The notes: generated by a model not told the origin, from the letters alone. Numbered from the stretch's first letter, positions 1 to 9,153 are shown. The stretch: 64,000 nucleotides of DNA from Roseibium album (GCF_001404515.1 NZ_CXWE01000002.1:310001-374000), one strand, 5' to 3'. A program made the numbers and translations.

Positions 1-1053
1 GATTTGGCTGGCCGGCTCGCAGATTACCGTGATGCCGGAGCAACCCCGGGAGTTGCCGACCTGTCATTGGCGCTTCTGCGTCTGGCTGGAAACGCACGGG
101 ATTGCGTTGAGGATCTGCCACAATCCTCAGAGGCGGAGCGTGCGTTCGCCTACGCGATGGGCCGCGATGCGGACATCGGGCCAACCCCGGAACTTTGGGC
201 AGCGGCATGGCGGGCCAGGCGGCCCAACAAGGAAGATCAGCGCATTGTATCTCTTTTCGGAACGCAGATGCCGGACTGCGGCGTTCCGGCAAGAACAAAG
301 CTGAATGTCGTTCGGGAGGAAAGTCGCGGCGGCGAATACTTCTGGGTCAAGGTCACTGTTCCGATTGAACCCGAGATCACCGGCGAAAGCATCGTTTTAC
401 CTGCGACGCCAACCTGTTCGGTAGGGCGGCGCTATTTCCCGGTTCTCCATTGCGGACGCACATTTGCGGATGTCTCGTGGGCATCGCTCAGCCTGCCTGC
501 GGCGTCCGACACATTCTTCCGTCAGGCGCTGCTTCATCAAGATGTCTGGCAAAAGCTTACCGACAACCACACGCGTGGTTATCTCGAACCGTTCTTCCGT
601 CCAGGGTTTGACGTCAGCTATCTGGCGGCTGGCGTGCTGGCCTATTATCTGGCGGTCGAAGACAAGTCCGTTTCGTCTCTAGCCGCGGAAGCCGCAGTAA
701 CCGTCCTGGCAGACGGCCGGTTGTCAGCAAATGTCTTTGCCGATGCCGTCAAAACCTTCATGCTGTCGGGGTCTTTGCCGACTGCGCGCTGGACCAAAGG
801 GTTCACCGCGATGGCCGAGGCAGGCGCTTCCCGGCATGTATGCGAGGTGATCGGCTTGCTCCTTGATTTTGAACCGGAGCAATGTCCACGCGATCTGGGC
901 GGCATGCTGGAACTATTGTATGAGCTGCATGTAGAGGCCGGAACCAGACCAGAGCGCGCCGAAACGCTGGCCTGCCTCAAGTCCCTTCCCGGCGGCGGCA
1001 AGGTTGCCAAATTCTCCGACAAGCTGCGGTCGATGACGCGGCAAGCGGCCTGA
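1..1053 (+). CDS. Unrecognised protein, C-terminal part (5' end outside window)
   Basis: The frame is open from the first base to a TGA at 1051-1053, so the true start is probably upstream; the only early start codon, TTG at 4, has no visible SD. The visible ~350 residues are Ala/Leu-rich and mostly predicted helical, with no signal peptide or membrane segment. The C-terminus has a Leu-rich helix followed by a Gly-Gly-Gly-Lys turn and a final basic helix. This faintly recalls the end of large SWIM-associated helical proteins (DUF6493-like) that occur beside MoxR/VWA genes, but that is a weak resemblance only. Function unknown; the upstream neighbour would be needed to judge it. Confidence 0.6.
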   Translation, partial: DLAGRLADYRDAGATPGVADLSLALLRLAGNARDCVEDLPQSSEAERAFAYAMGRDADIGPTPELWAAAWRARRPNKEDQRIVSLFGTQMPDCGVPARTKLNVVREESRGGEYFWVKVTVPIEPEITGESIVLPATPTCSVGRRYFPVLHCGRTFADVSWASLSLPAASDTFFRQALLHQDVWQKLTDNHTRGYLEPFFRPGFDVSYLAAGVLAYYLAVEDKSVSSLAAEAAVTVLADGRLSANVFADAVKTFMLSGSLPTARWTKGFTAMAEAGASRHVCEVIGLLLDFEPEQCPRDLGGMLELLYELHVEAGTRPERAETLACLKSLPGGGKVAKFSDKLRSMTRQAA

Positions 1054-1408
1054 TTATGCGTAAACGTGACGAAATTGTTTTTTGCTCGCGCCAGCAGGAA
1101 GACTTGTGCCTTCATAAGAACGGAATGGATTCCGCCTTGACACTGCATTCATCGAGGACCGGTTGAGTTCGACAGTGTATTTCCCGGCAGTCAAGGAGTT
1201 CTTTCAATTCCGCCCGTCATCTACATTCGGGACGAGCTTCCTGTATCGACTGAAACATTGTCTCTTATCGGTGAAACACACGGATGCATCGAACGTCCGA
1301 ATTTGGAGCGCGAAGCGGTTATTTGGATAGATTGCAACGTAGGCCCGCCTTGAGCTCACTTCGACCAACGCTCAAGAGATCCGCCGACCCAATCAGAAAC
1401 GATACGAA
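1054..1408. other. Intergenic, nothing recognised
   Basis: About 355 bp between a rightward gene end and a leftward gene end. No reading frame here combines a start, an SD and a plausible protein, and I see no hairpin with a T-tract, no tRNA-like fold and no repeat. It could hold remnants of an older gene, but nothing supports a specific call. Confidence 0.5.
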
Positions 1409-2308
1409 CTAGTTTGGGATGGACCCGGCGATAAGCCTGGCGGTTTCGGCCCGTTGTTCCGCCGTATAGATGGCTCCCGGCTTGATCGCGAAGCTGGGAG
1501 TGAGGCTCAACCGGGCTACAAACGCCTCGACCGCGACGTCGGCAACCTCCCGGGCAGGTGTGAGTCCGCTGGGGCGCCCATCTCCGACGGGAGCGTCCGA
1601 GGCCAATGCGGAGGCGGACAGGGCATGCAGGACCTCAGGCGCATCAATCAATGGTAAGGCCTTGAGCATGAATACGAGGCTGTCAGGGTCGGCCTGGGGG
1701 ATTTGTGTCAATAGACTGGTCCGCGCTTGCCCGTCACCCAATGCCGATAGCGCCAGCCGCGCTGCCAAGCCCGCCGGAACAGTCGGCTCCTGTGGTTGTG
1801 CCTTAACCAGGCGGGTGCCGGAAAGGTGAGCCGAGAGCACGGCCTCCGCTCCGGGTACCAATGCCCCCAGGAGCAATACGCCCCCTTCAGCATCTGGTGC
1901 CGCGAGAGCCGCCATCACCGTGGTTCGAAGCTGCGTGGCGACGGGGTCGGCTGGTGGGCCATGGGCCAACACGAATTTGAGCGCAGCAGCGCTGGCGCGG
2001 GCTCGCAGATCCGGGTCCGGGGCGCCGACATAAGGTAACACGGGCGCCAGTGCCTCTGCACCGCCAACGGCAGCCAACAGATCCACCAGGTTCGATTTCG
2101 CGTCAATGGTCTCTGCCGCGGCCAAGCGTACAGCCAGCAGCGCAACGGCAGCCGGACCTGCCTCTACCAGAGCCTTCGAGGAACCTCCGGCCAACGCGGT
2201 TTCGATAACTGCCTCAAGGTTCATGTCGTCTGCCATGGTGCTTCCTGCAAGCCAAGTGAACAGAAACGCCCATGCGGTGTTTCTGGCCAGGTTGCGGTGT
2301 CGAGCCAT
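1409..2308 (-). CDS. Exported HEAT-like alpha-solenoid protein
   Basis: 299 residues. The N-terminus has basic residues, a hydrophobic stretch (about 12-22) and an Ala-type cleavage site near residues 24-26, which suggests a signal peptide and a periplasmic or exported product. The rest is a run of Ala/Leu-rich helical repeats in the style of HEAT/ARM scaffolds, so a binding rather than catalytic role is likely. Its ATG shares one base with the TAA of the upstream gene (TAATG at 2306-2310), so the two are translationally coupled and probably work together. No known partner was recognised. Function unknown. Confidence 0.7.
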   Translation of the reverse strand: MARHRNLARNTAWAFLFTWLAGSTMADDMNLEAVIETALAGGSSKALVEAGPAAVALLAVRLAAAETIDAKSNLVDLLAAVGGAEALAPVLPYVGAPDPDLRARASAAALKFVLAHGPPADPVATQLRTTVMAALAAPDAEGGVLLLGALVPGAEAVLSAHLSGTRLVKAQPQEPTVPAGLAARLALSALGDGQARTSLLTQIPQADPDSLVFMLKALPLIDAPEVLHALSASALASDAPVGDGRPSGLTPAREVADVAVEAFVARLSLTPSFAIKPGAIYTAEQRAETARLIAGSIPN

Positions 2309-3156
2309 TATGTGCCCGACGGATTGATAGTGTTGGCCTGAGCGCGCGAAATGAGCTGCCCCGTTCGCACCGCCCCACTTGCGATCAGGTGCGTTGCAGT
2401 ACCGCTGTGCGGACCGATCCCACGCAGGTGAATGGTCTCGTGCGCCAGGGTTTCAGCATGAGATGAACCAGTGATGACGTCCTGCATCAGGCAGTTTTTT
2501 TCGCCCGCCAAAGTTCCGGCACGGGTGTTGTTGACCGCAGGTGTCGCATCCTGCTCATATTGCCATACGAAGAAGACATTGAAGTCTGCGGCAGCGTCAG
2601 CAAAGTTCGTGACGTCGTCCCATTCATGTTCAGCGGCTGCCACGCCCGGCAGGTGACTGGAAAACCGCACAGTTGCGCCCAGGTTCTGTGGAACCGTTAT
2701 AGAGCGCGCACTCTTTCTGTACATCCGCACGTTGGCCTGGGTGTCCAGCAAACGATTGACGCCCCGTATCAGGGCGTTGAGGTCGCCTATGTTGCGGTTT
2801 GTCTTGTGGCCGGCGTTGTCTTTGACATAGTGGAATGCCGTATTGATCTTGACTTCGGTCTTGACCGAGATTTCGAGTATGTCGCTGTTGAGGACGGGGC
2901 CTGTAAATCCTGCGTTCGGCACAAAACGAATAAACCCCTTGCCGGCCTTAAGTCCTTTGATTGTCAAATGATGATCAGCGCCGACACGGCTATAGGTGAT
3001 TTTGGCAATGTCGTTGGGGATCAAGTCAGGAATCAGGGCTCCCGCCCCCCGCACCACAAGCGTGCGCTCCCACCCCCTCGGGACCATTTGCCACTTGGGT
3101 GATGCTGAGGCATCGAAGCCGAACATGGGTATACGCGGGGCGAAGACAGTTGGCAT
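2308..3156 (-). CDS. Putative zinc metallopeptidase-like protein (HETIH motif)
   Basis: 282 residues without an evident signal peptide. Residues 239-243 read H-E-T-I-H, a classic HExxH zinc-peptidase signature, and are followed by Gly246 and His250. That places a third His one residue further away than in the metzincin spacing HExxHxxGxxH, so it is either a variant site or unrelated. The N-terminal ~100 residues look like a beta-sandwich with many Val/Ile/Thr strands. The gene is first of a two-gene unit with the coupled HEAT-like exported protein. The SD before the ATG at 3156 is weak. The peptidase call rests on the motif alone; no family was recognised. Confidence 0.55.
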   Translation of the reverse strand: MPTVFAPRIPMFGFDASASPKWQMVPRGWERTLVVRGAGALIPDLIPNDIAKITYSRVGADHHLTIKGLKAGKGFIRFVPNAGFTGPVLNSDILEISVKTEVKINTAFHYVKDNAGHKTNRNIGDLNALIRGVNRLLDTQANVRMYRKSARSITVPQNLGATVRFSSHLPGVAAAEHEWDDVTNFADAAADFNVFFVWQYEQDATPAVNNTRAGTLAGEKNCLMQDVITGSSHAETLAHETIHLRGIGPHSGTATHLIASGAVRTGQLISRAQANTINPSGT

Positions 3157-3438
3157 AGGTCAAGTTCCAAATCGTCTATCGTGCTTTCAATGCATTCAAT
3201 ACTTTTGAGAAGCATATTATGCTTCGCAGCGCACAAGAATTGGCGCGCCACGGGACACTGCATGACAAGTAACTTCTCTGCATGGTGGATCGACTTGACC
3301 GACAATGCAAGACCAACCTCTAGGGGATCTGAAAAAAATTTACCTAGCGTATCAAGTAAAATCACTGTCTGTAAAAGACGATTTCTTAAGTTCGAGATCG
3401 ACAATTTAGGCAACGCAAGCCGGACGCCTGAAAACCCC

Positions 3439-3775
3439 TTACAAAGCCACCTCCACCACACCCCCGGCTTCTGCTGCCCGGGATTGGCAAAGAATATCCG
3501 CATCTTCGACAGCACCAAGTTCCGGTGCTCGACCTCGCCTGACACCGGCCTGCATTTGCAGGCGCCGCAGATGCCGCCGGAGCATTTGATGTCGATGGGA
3601 ATGCCGCTTTCATTCGGAACATCCGTCGCCAACTTGTCGGCAGGGATTTCCAGCTCGCGGCCGGAGCGGACGAGATTGCTCGTGAAAGGGTGGTTCACGT
3701 CGCCAGGCCCCTCCGGCGCGTTGAAACGGTCAAGGTGGCGTTCTGCCTAGTGGAACGCGGCACACTCGGCGGCAA
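3439..3775 (-). pseudogene. Decayed copy of the reductive dehalogenase ferredoxin end
   Basis: This stretch closely parallels the 3' end of the dehalogenase gene at 5918 to about 6262 in both DNA and translation. Reading leftward it encodes the reductase-ferredoxin linker (E-R-H-L-D-R-F-N), the N-H-P-F start of the ferredoxin domain and the C-S-G-G-I-C-G-A-C cluster motif. It then lacks 13 bases relative to the intact gene (near 3495-3520), which shifts the frame and loses the fourth cluster cysteine. An in-frame TAG (near 3748) interrupts the upstream side, and no flavin-reductase or corrinoid part remains. The ancestral stop codon at 3439-3441 is still present. Many substitutions show it is an old or separately acquired relative, not a fresh duplication. 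Confidence 0.8.
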
Positions 3776-3781
3776 AAAGCC

Positions 3782-4657
3782 CTACTGATCCGAGACTCGG
3801 TTCGAATTTTTGAGGTTGCGGACCAGCCGGGGTGCGGCGAAGGTGGTGAAGCGGCGGACGTCCGGGCGCTTGAGCGCAGCTGGAGAGGTGATCAGCCAGA
3901 TCGGCAGGCTGGCGTGATCGGGCGGGTCAAAGCAGCGGACCAGATTCGGGTTGGCATCTCCGACAGTCACCGGCAACGGGCCGATGCCCTGTCCGGTCTG
4001 GAGCGCTATCAATATGTCGTTCGATGTCGCACACCGAACAAGGTTATGCCGTTTGCTTTTAACATGGTTCAAAAGATGGACCGTATGGTCTTCCATATCA
4101 TCGCAATATTCTACCGGAAGAGCATGTTTGGCGGCATAGGCTCCGGACGCATAATAGGTCCATTGGGTTTGACCGACCTTCCGGGCGACCAGCCTGCCAT
4201 CGGAGATCGCCGGGGCCATACGCAGGGCAACATCAGCCTCTGCCTTCATCATGTCCAAATGCCGTTCCGAGAACACGAACTCAAAACTGATACCGGGGTT
4301 CTCTTCAACAAACTCGGCGACCACGGCGCCTATGTTTCCGAAGGTCTCGTCTTCAAACGCGGTGATGCGGATCGGTGCGCTGGCCCTGCCCTTCAGGGCT
4401 TCCGCCTCAAACGCAAGAGCTGCCTGCTCGAGGCTTTCGGCATAGGGTAACAAGGTGGTCGCACGCTCCGTCGGTTCTGCACCGCGCGTGGACCTGTCAA
4501 AGAGCGTCTCGTCAAAGATGTGTTCAAGAACGTCGATGCGCCGCGCGACAGTGGTCTGGTTGAGGCCCAGATGCCGCGAAGCGGCAAGGGTCGATCCCTC
4601 ACGCATGACAGCGAGGAATACGCGCACGTCTCCCCAATCTCTGAACCGGCTCTGCAT
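3782..4657 (-). CDS. LysR-family transcriptional regulator
   Basis: 291 residues from the ATG at 4657. A longer frame exists, but its first 57 residues are basic, low-complexity and outside the family, whereas the chosen start leads directly into the winged-helix domain (W-G-D-V-R-V-F-L). The HTH lies at about residues 10-65 (L-G-L-N-Q-T-T-V-A-R-R-I), followed by a substrate-binding-like effector domain to the end. Length is typical. It is divergent from a 64-residue small gene at 4745, a usual LysR arrangement, and ends next to the decayed ferredoxin copy. Its target and effector cannot be told from the sequence. Confidence 0.9.
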   Translation of the reverse strand: MQSRFRDWGDVRVFLAVMREGSTLAASRHLGLNQTTVARRIDVLEHIFDETLFDRSTRGAEPTERATTLLPYAESLEQAALAFEAEALKGRASAPIRITAFEDETFGNIGAVVAEFVEENPGISFEFVFSERHLDMMKAEADVALRMAPAISDGRLVARKVGQTQWTYYASGAYAAKHALPVEYCDDMEDHTVHLLNHVKSKRHNLVRCATSNDILIALQTGQGIGPLPVTVGDANPNLVRCFDPPDHASLPIWLITSPAALKRPDVRRFTTFAAPRLVRNLKNSNRVSDQ

Positions 4658-4744
4658 TTTTGCATAACAGCACGGTGCCGTGGCGGATACCAGCGGAACT
4701 TTCTTCCGGCGTATTTTGCTTCTGACAAATTTTAGGAGCCGAAG

Positions 4745-4939
4745 ATGACTGTTTTGCCCCTTTCTCCGCTTTCGTTTCTCAGCCGGTTCTTTTGGAAGGG
4801 CCAACAGAAGGCTGACGAAACCACCCAAATGGACGCCGCCGAACGGCGCAGGATTTTTAGCGAAATGATCACATCAGGTGCTTGCGGGAGCGAATACGGC
4901 GCCCTGATGCTGATGTCGATCTTTCCAGACGAATTTTGA
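4745..4939 (+). CDS. Small protein divergent from LysR gene
   Basis: 64 residues. The ATG is preceded at good distance by AGGAG (4734-4738). The N-terminal third is hydrophobic/aromatic (L-S-F-L-S-R-F-F-W), the middle acidic and basic, and the end again hydrophobic. No domain recognised. Its divergent position 87 bp from the LysR start makes it a plausible target of that regulator. Support comes from the SD and position only. Confidence 0.45.
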   Translation: MTVLPLSPLSFLSRFFWKGQQKADETTQMDAAERRRIFSEMITSGACGSEYGALMLMSIFPDEF

Positions 4940-5210
4940 ACCACTGCTTTGCCCAACCAGACGGGCCTTGTTCACAGAGGATCCTATGGCCAACTGAGTT
5001 TCCAGCGCGCCGCGTTGGTGCAGAACACATGCGGCAGGCGGGATCGCCGACAGCTGTCCCGGAATAGTCTGCACCTGCCGACACTCCTGATTTGGCGCAT
5101 TTTTAACGTTCCATGATCGCGTGAGCGGTCATTTGTGACGGACAAAAAACGGTGTCACTGCATCCATCAAGCATCAGACGATAAAAGCTATCAAGATGGA
5201 GACAACGTTC

Positions 5211-5735
5211 ATGTCATGGAAAGTATTTGCCAAGAAGCATGACACTAGGGCCGAGTGGATTCAACTTTACCATAACCAGGACTATCCGGGCGTGGTTTTA
5301 GTTGTCCTTCAGTCTGCGGGCGGTCAGATGCTCAAGCAGATAAGGAAATCCGGTATCCAGATGCAATATTCCGATATCGAGATGAAATGCGGGCGCGCAC
5401 TCTCGATGAATTCAGCTTTCGAAGGGATTTTTTATACGCCGTTGAAGGATCTTCATGGATTGAACTCAGCCGCGGCGCTGGCTGTCAACAAAGCCGCACG
5501 CGAAAAGAGGCAGCACGTCTCGACCGTTACAGTGGCACCCGTCGGCCTCGAAGCACCGGACTGTTCCTATCAGGCCAGTTTCAACCGGCTCCTGAAGGAG
5601 CAGGCCTTCAACGTTATGGTTGGCAAGGTCAACATGAACCCCTTCAAAGGCGTTGCCGGGCTCCAGGACAAGATCAAGAAAATGGTCGAAGCTGAAATGC
5701 GCGTTTGCGAGCGAAGCTCATTTTCCAGACTGTGA
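5211..5735 (+). CDS. Hypothetical protein, 174 residues
   Basis: The start at 5211 is preferred over an ATG 15 bases earlier because GGAG lies about nine bases before it. The product is soluble, without signal peptide or membrane segments, and mixed alpha/beta in appearance, with a short stretch Y-P-G-V-V-L-V-V-L near residue 30 and a Lys-rich C-terminus. No known domain recognised. It stands alone between the LysR/small-gene pair and the convergent reductive dehalogenase. A strong hairpin follows 35 bases after the stop. Confidence 0.55.
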   Translation: MSWKVFAKKHDTRAEWIQLYHNQDYPGVVLVVLQSAGGQMLKQIRKSGIQMQYSDIEMKCGRALSMNSAFEGIFYTPLKDLHGLNSAAALAVNKAAREKRQHVSTVTVAPVGLEAPDCSYQASFNRLLKEQAFNVMVGKVNMNPFKGVAGLQDKIKKMVEAEMRVCERSSFSRL

Positions 5736-5769
5736 CTTCGGCCAGCATTACCAAGACTATCCGAAATCA

Positions 5770-5798
5770 CCGCCGGCGAGATTGAGCCTCACCGGCGG
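5770..5798. terminator. Hairpin between convergent genes
   Basis: CCGCCGG (5770-5776) pairs with CCGGCGG (5792-5798), and an inner GAG/CTC pair (5778-5780/5788-5790) extends the stem. It lies between the 3' ends of the hypothetical gene and the dehalogenase. No T-tract follows on either strand, so it is at best a weak or protein-assisted terminator. Confidence 0.35.
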
Positions 5799-5917
5799 GA
5801 TCGGTTCCTCTTTCAGCCGCGGCCGAATTGTGATCGATTGTTGCTGCTGCCGATATAGTGTTCACCGCCGAGACCTGGAAGTCATGGTGACCCATCTGAG
5901 GACGCAAAGCCTCCCCT

Positions 5918-8900
5918 TTACAAATCCACCTCCACCACACCCCCGGCTTCCGCTGCCCGGGATTGGCAAAGAATAACCGCCTCTTCCCGCTGCTTCTTCG
6001 ACAGTACGAAGTCCCGGTGCTCGACTTCCCCCGACACCAGTCCGCATTTGCAGACGCCGCAGATGCCGTCGGAGCATTTGATGTCGATGGGGATACCGTT
6101 TTCATTCAGAACATCCGTCGCCGACTTGTCGGCCGGGATTTCCAGCTCGCGGCCCGAGCTGGCGAGTTTGAGCGTGAATGGGTGGTTCACGTAGTCGGGG
6201 ACGTCCGGCACGTTGAAATATTCAACATGACGTTCGTCATCTGTAAATCCGGCGCGTTCGGCGGCTTCCATCACGGAGGTCATGTAGCGGTCCGGGCCGC
6301 AGGCATAGACGTGGCTACTCGTCTGGTATGGGCCAAGAACCTTGTCGAGATCGGCCCGCGTGCCCTGGTCACTGAAATAGAAGCTGACCTTGTCCTTCCA
6401 GGGGAAGTGCCCAAAGTCCTCCAGAAACCCGGCATCGTCTTTCCTGCTGCAGGAATAATGCAGCTCGAAGTCGGCGCCCTTGGCATGAAGTTCGTGCGCC
6501 ATCGCGATCATGGGGGTAACGCCGATCCCACCGCCCATCAGGAAGGTCTTTGCGGCGTCCTGCAGTGGAAAGTGGTTGATCGGCTTGGAAATGAAGATCT
6601 TGCGGCCTTCGGTGAAAATCCGGTGGAGCAGCTTCGAGCCGCCTCTGCCTTCGTCTTCCTTCAGCACCGCGATCTGGTATTTGCTCCGATCTGCCGGATC
6701 ACCTGAAAGCGAATACTGGCGCAGGAATTCCGGCGCCACGACAATGTCGAGATGGGCGCCCGCCTGCCATTCGGGCAGCGGCGCGCCGTCAAGCGACGCG
6801 AACTCGTACTTGGTCACACCGCCTGTCATCTGCTCGGCCTTGACGATCTCGACCCGGATCACCGGCGCATCACCGGCAATCGAATATTCATGGGCAAGAC
6901 CGTCGGTCTCGCCTTTCTCAAGCCGTGCCTTGTACTGCTCCGCCGTGATCAGGGCCTGGTAGGCCTCGATGCCCTTTTCCCGGTCCATCGGAAACGGAAA
7001 CGGCCAGGGATGCGGGGCAAGATTGGCGGGATAGACGGCGAGGGTCTGATCCTCGTATTTGAGATCGAGATCCTTCTGCAGGTCGCGCCGGTTCACCGGT
7101 TGCTTCGCCGCGCGATAGGCGCCGTCTTCGTCAAGCTCGATGTCCCACCACCATTTCTTGACCGGGTTGCGCTCGCCATTGCCGACCATGTCGTCCAGCT
7201 TTGCCAGCGCCGGTGCTGCGCCCGGAAGGTTCATCGCAGCCCACCGGAACGGCGCTTCGGAGAACAGGCCTTCCAGGTTCCACGGGCAGGTCTTCATGCA
7301 ACGCCCGCACATAGCTCCGCTTTCGTTGGTAATGCGGTAGGTGGTGCATTTCTGGCTGTCGGACTTCCAGATCTCGTAGCCGTTGAACATCAGCTTCGGC
7401 CCTGCGGTGATTGCTCCGGCCGGACATTCGCGCGCACATTTGTTGCAGTTCTCGCAAAATGCCTGCAAACCGAATGAGATCGGCTTGTCATGGGCCACCG
7501 GCATGGTCGTCGTCACGACGCCGGACTTCAGCCGCGGTCCGAGAAAGGGATTGAGGATAACCTCGCCGATCCGGCTGACTTCGCCGAGGCCGGAAAGCAG
7601 CAGCAGCGGCGGCTGCAGCACCTCGCCGTCCAGGACCGTATGGGCCTTTGCCCGGTAGCCGAGATTGCGGATCTGTTTTGCAACAACACTGCCGAGGACC
7701 GAAAAGCGCAAGTAGGCCCGCATCGACTGCGACACCGCGATCCAGTCGTCACCCGAGGCGCCTTCCATCGTCTCGTAGCCCTGGTCGACGACCATCGAGA
7801 TCGCCTGGTCATGCGGTGGGTCAAGCGATGCACCGGTCGCGTCGTGCGAATACCAGGCCCAGTCCGGACACCTGGAGACACCCGCGGCATCGATACCGAG
7901 GAAATAGCACATCGCCTTGAGATTTTCGGCGTTACGCTCCGGCTCGGAAGTCGAACTGGCCTTTTCCGGCACCGGATCACCGTCCTGCAACAGCACGAAG
8001 GCGCCGAGCGCCCGTCTCTGCGCCATGGAGGGCGCGGACTTGCGGGCATAGTGGCCGTTGGTCGCCGCCTGCTGGTTCTTCTTGCCCATGTCGCCGAACT
8101 GGGAACGGGCGAACATGTCCGTGCGCTTGGGCACCCGGGCGATGCGTTCCTCGTCAAAATAGGTGGTCGGCGTGTCGACCCGCTTCAGCTTTTCAAACGG
8201 ATGCGGACCGTCGACAAAGCGGCGCTTTGCGTATGGGTCGAGGTTTCCGGCGCTTTTGGCCGTGCGGTAGCCGAATTGCCAGGCAATCCCGTGGGTCCTG
8301 CCCCTCGGCTGCTCGGCCAGCGGCAGCAGCGGCCTGTCATGGGCGAACTCGAAGTCCGTTGTTACGGCGGCAAGGGCGAAGCCGGAGCCGAGATAGGGAT
8401 TGTGTAGATGGCCATCTTCGACGGTCGCCAGACCGCAGGCAACGGCGAGCCGGTTGAGATCGGCATCGGAAGACGAGTGACCGTGTGCACAGGCCTCATA
8501 GCCGAGCAGGCGGATATACTGTGCAAGCACAACGGCGATTTCCATCGCGCGCAGCGCCGAGCGATGCGCCCCTGCCCCCTTGAGCCAGGCTTCGCCCGGT
8601 TCACCCGGCCGCATGTCCCGTGGTGTCTGGACCGCGATAACCAGGGCGTGCTTGTGGGACGAAACACCCCTTGGCGGCGCATTCATGGCATCTCGCAGAT
8701 CCGCCATGATCATGTCGATGCCCGAGGCAAGCGTCTTGGTCTGCGAGGTGCGCAGCTTTTCCGCCAGCTTGTCGATATCCGGATTGCGGAACGGCACTTC
8801 GAGGGTCATCTGCGGACCGAAAGCGCAGCTTCCCACCATTGAGGCATCAGAGAAATAGCCGAAGGACTTCAGATGGTTGCTGCGCTCTTCCGGGTCCGAT

Positions 8901-9130
8901 GGCACGTCGGCCCGCGCCTTGTTGACGATGCCGTCGCGGATGGCGTCAAGCATTGCCTGCCCCTCGCTCATCGCGTTGATGATGTTTTCAGGGTCTTCCC
9001 TGAGTTGAAAGGGCATCCGGGTGAAGGCCGGCACGTTTTCGAGGTCGGGCAAACCGGTCGCCCTGGCGAGCCGTTCCATCGGAAACGGACCGAGATGAAC
9101 CGGCCTTGTCTTGTCGGAAAAGAATTTCAA
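5918..9130 (-). CDS. rdhA: Self-sufficient catabolic reductive dehalogenase (corrinoid/Fe-S, fused flavin reductase and ferredoxin)
   Basis: 1070 residues from the TTG at 9130, which has GAGGGG about eight bases before it and begins M-K-F-F-S-D-K; an upstream TTG at 9157 would add nine residues and overlap the marR stop. Domain order: a degenerate and then a functional nitroreductase-like corrinoid domain (about 90-260 and 370-545); two [4Fe-4S] motifs (Cys559, 562, 565, 569 and Cys595, 608, 611, 615); a ferredoxin-reductase domain with FMN motif R-Q-Y-S (804-807), nucleotide loop G-G-G-I-G (866-870) and C-G-P (944-946); and a plant-type [2Fe-2S] domain (Cys1019, 1024, 1027, 1055). There is no Tat signal and no membrane anchor gene, unlike respiratory enzymes. 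Characterised relatives in Jhaorihella, Nitratireductor and Comamonas remove halogen from brominated phenolic compounds. Here NAD(P)H-driven dehalogenation of an imported haloaromatic acid is inferred. Confidence 0.92.
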   Translation of the reverse strand: MKFFSDKTRPVHLGPFPMERLARATGLPDLENVPAFTRMPFQLREDPENIINAMSEGQAMLDAIRDGIVNKARADVPSDPEERSNHLKSFGYFSDASMVGSCAFGPQMTLEVPFRNPDIDKLAEKLRTSQTKTLASGIDMIMADLRDAMNAPPRGVSSHKHALVIAVQTPRDMRPGEPGEAWLKGAGAHRSALRAMEIAVVLAQYIRLLGYEACAHGHSSSDADLNRLAVACGLATVEDGHLHNPYLGSGFALAAVTTDFEFAHDRPLLPLAEQPRGRTHGIAWQFGYRTAKSAGNLDPYAKRRFVDGPHPFEKLKRVDTPTTYFDEERIARVPKRTDMFARSQFGDMGKKNQQAATNGHYARKSAPSMAQRRALGAFVLLQDGDPVPEKASSTSEPERNAENLKAMCYFLGIDAAGVSRCPDWAWYSHDATGASLDPPHDQAISMVVDQGYETMEGASGDDWIAVSQSMRAYLRFSVLGSVVAKQIRNLGYRAKAHTVLDGEVLQPPLLLLSGLGEVSRIGEVILNPFLGPRLKSGVVTTTMPVAHDKPISFGLQAFCENCNKCARECPAGAITAGPKLMFNGYEIWKSDSQKCTTYRITNESGAMCGRCMKTCPWNLEGLFSEAPFRWAAMNLPGAAPALAKLDDMVGNGERNPVKKWWWDIELDEDGAYRAAKQPVNRRDLQKDLDLKYEDQTLAVYPANLAPHPWPFPFPMDREKGIEAYQALITAEQYKARLEKGETDGLAHEYSIAGDAPVIRVEIVKAEQMTGGVTKYEFASLDGAPLPEWQAGAHLDIVVAPEFLRQYSLSGDPADRSKYQIAVLKEDEGRGGSKLLHRIFTEGRKIFISKPINHFPLQDAAKTFLMGGGIGVTPMIAMAHELHAKGADFELHYSCSRKDDAGFLEDFGHFPWKDKVSFYFSDQGTRADLDKVLGPYQTSSHVYACGPDRYMTSVMEAAERAGFTDDERHVEYFNVPDVPDYVNHPFTLKLASSGRELEIPADKSATDVLNENGIPIDIKCSDGICGVCKCGLVSGEVEHRDFVLSKKQREEAVILCQSRAAEAGGVVEVDL

Positions 9131-9153
9131 TGTGCCCGTCCCCTCGCTCAGCC

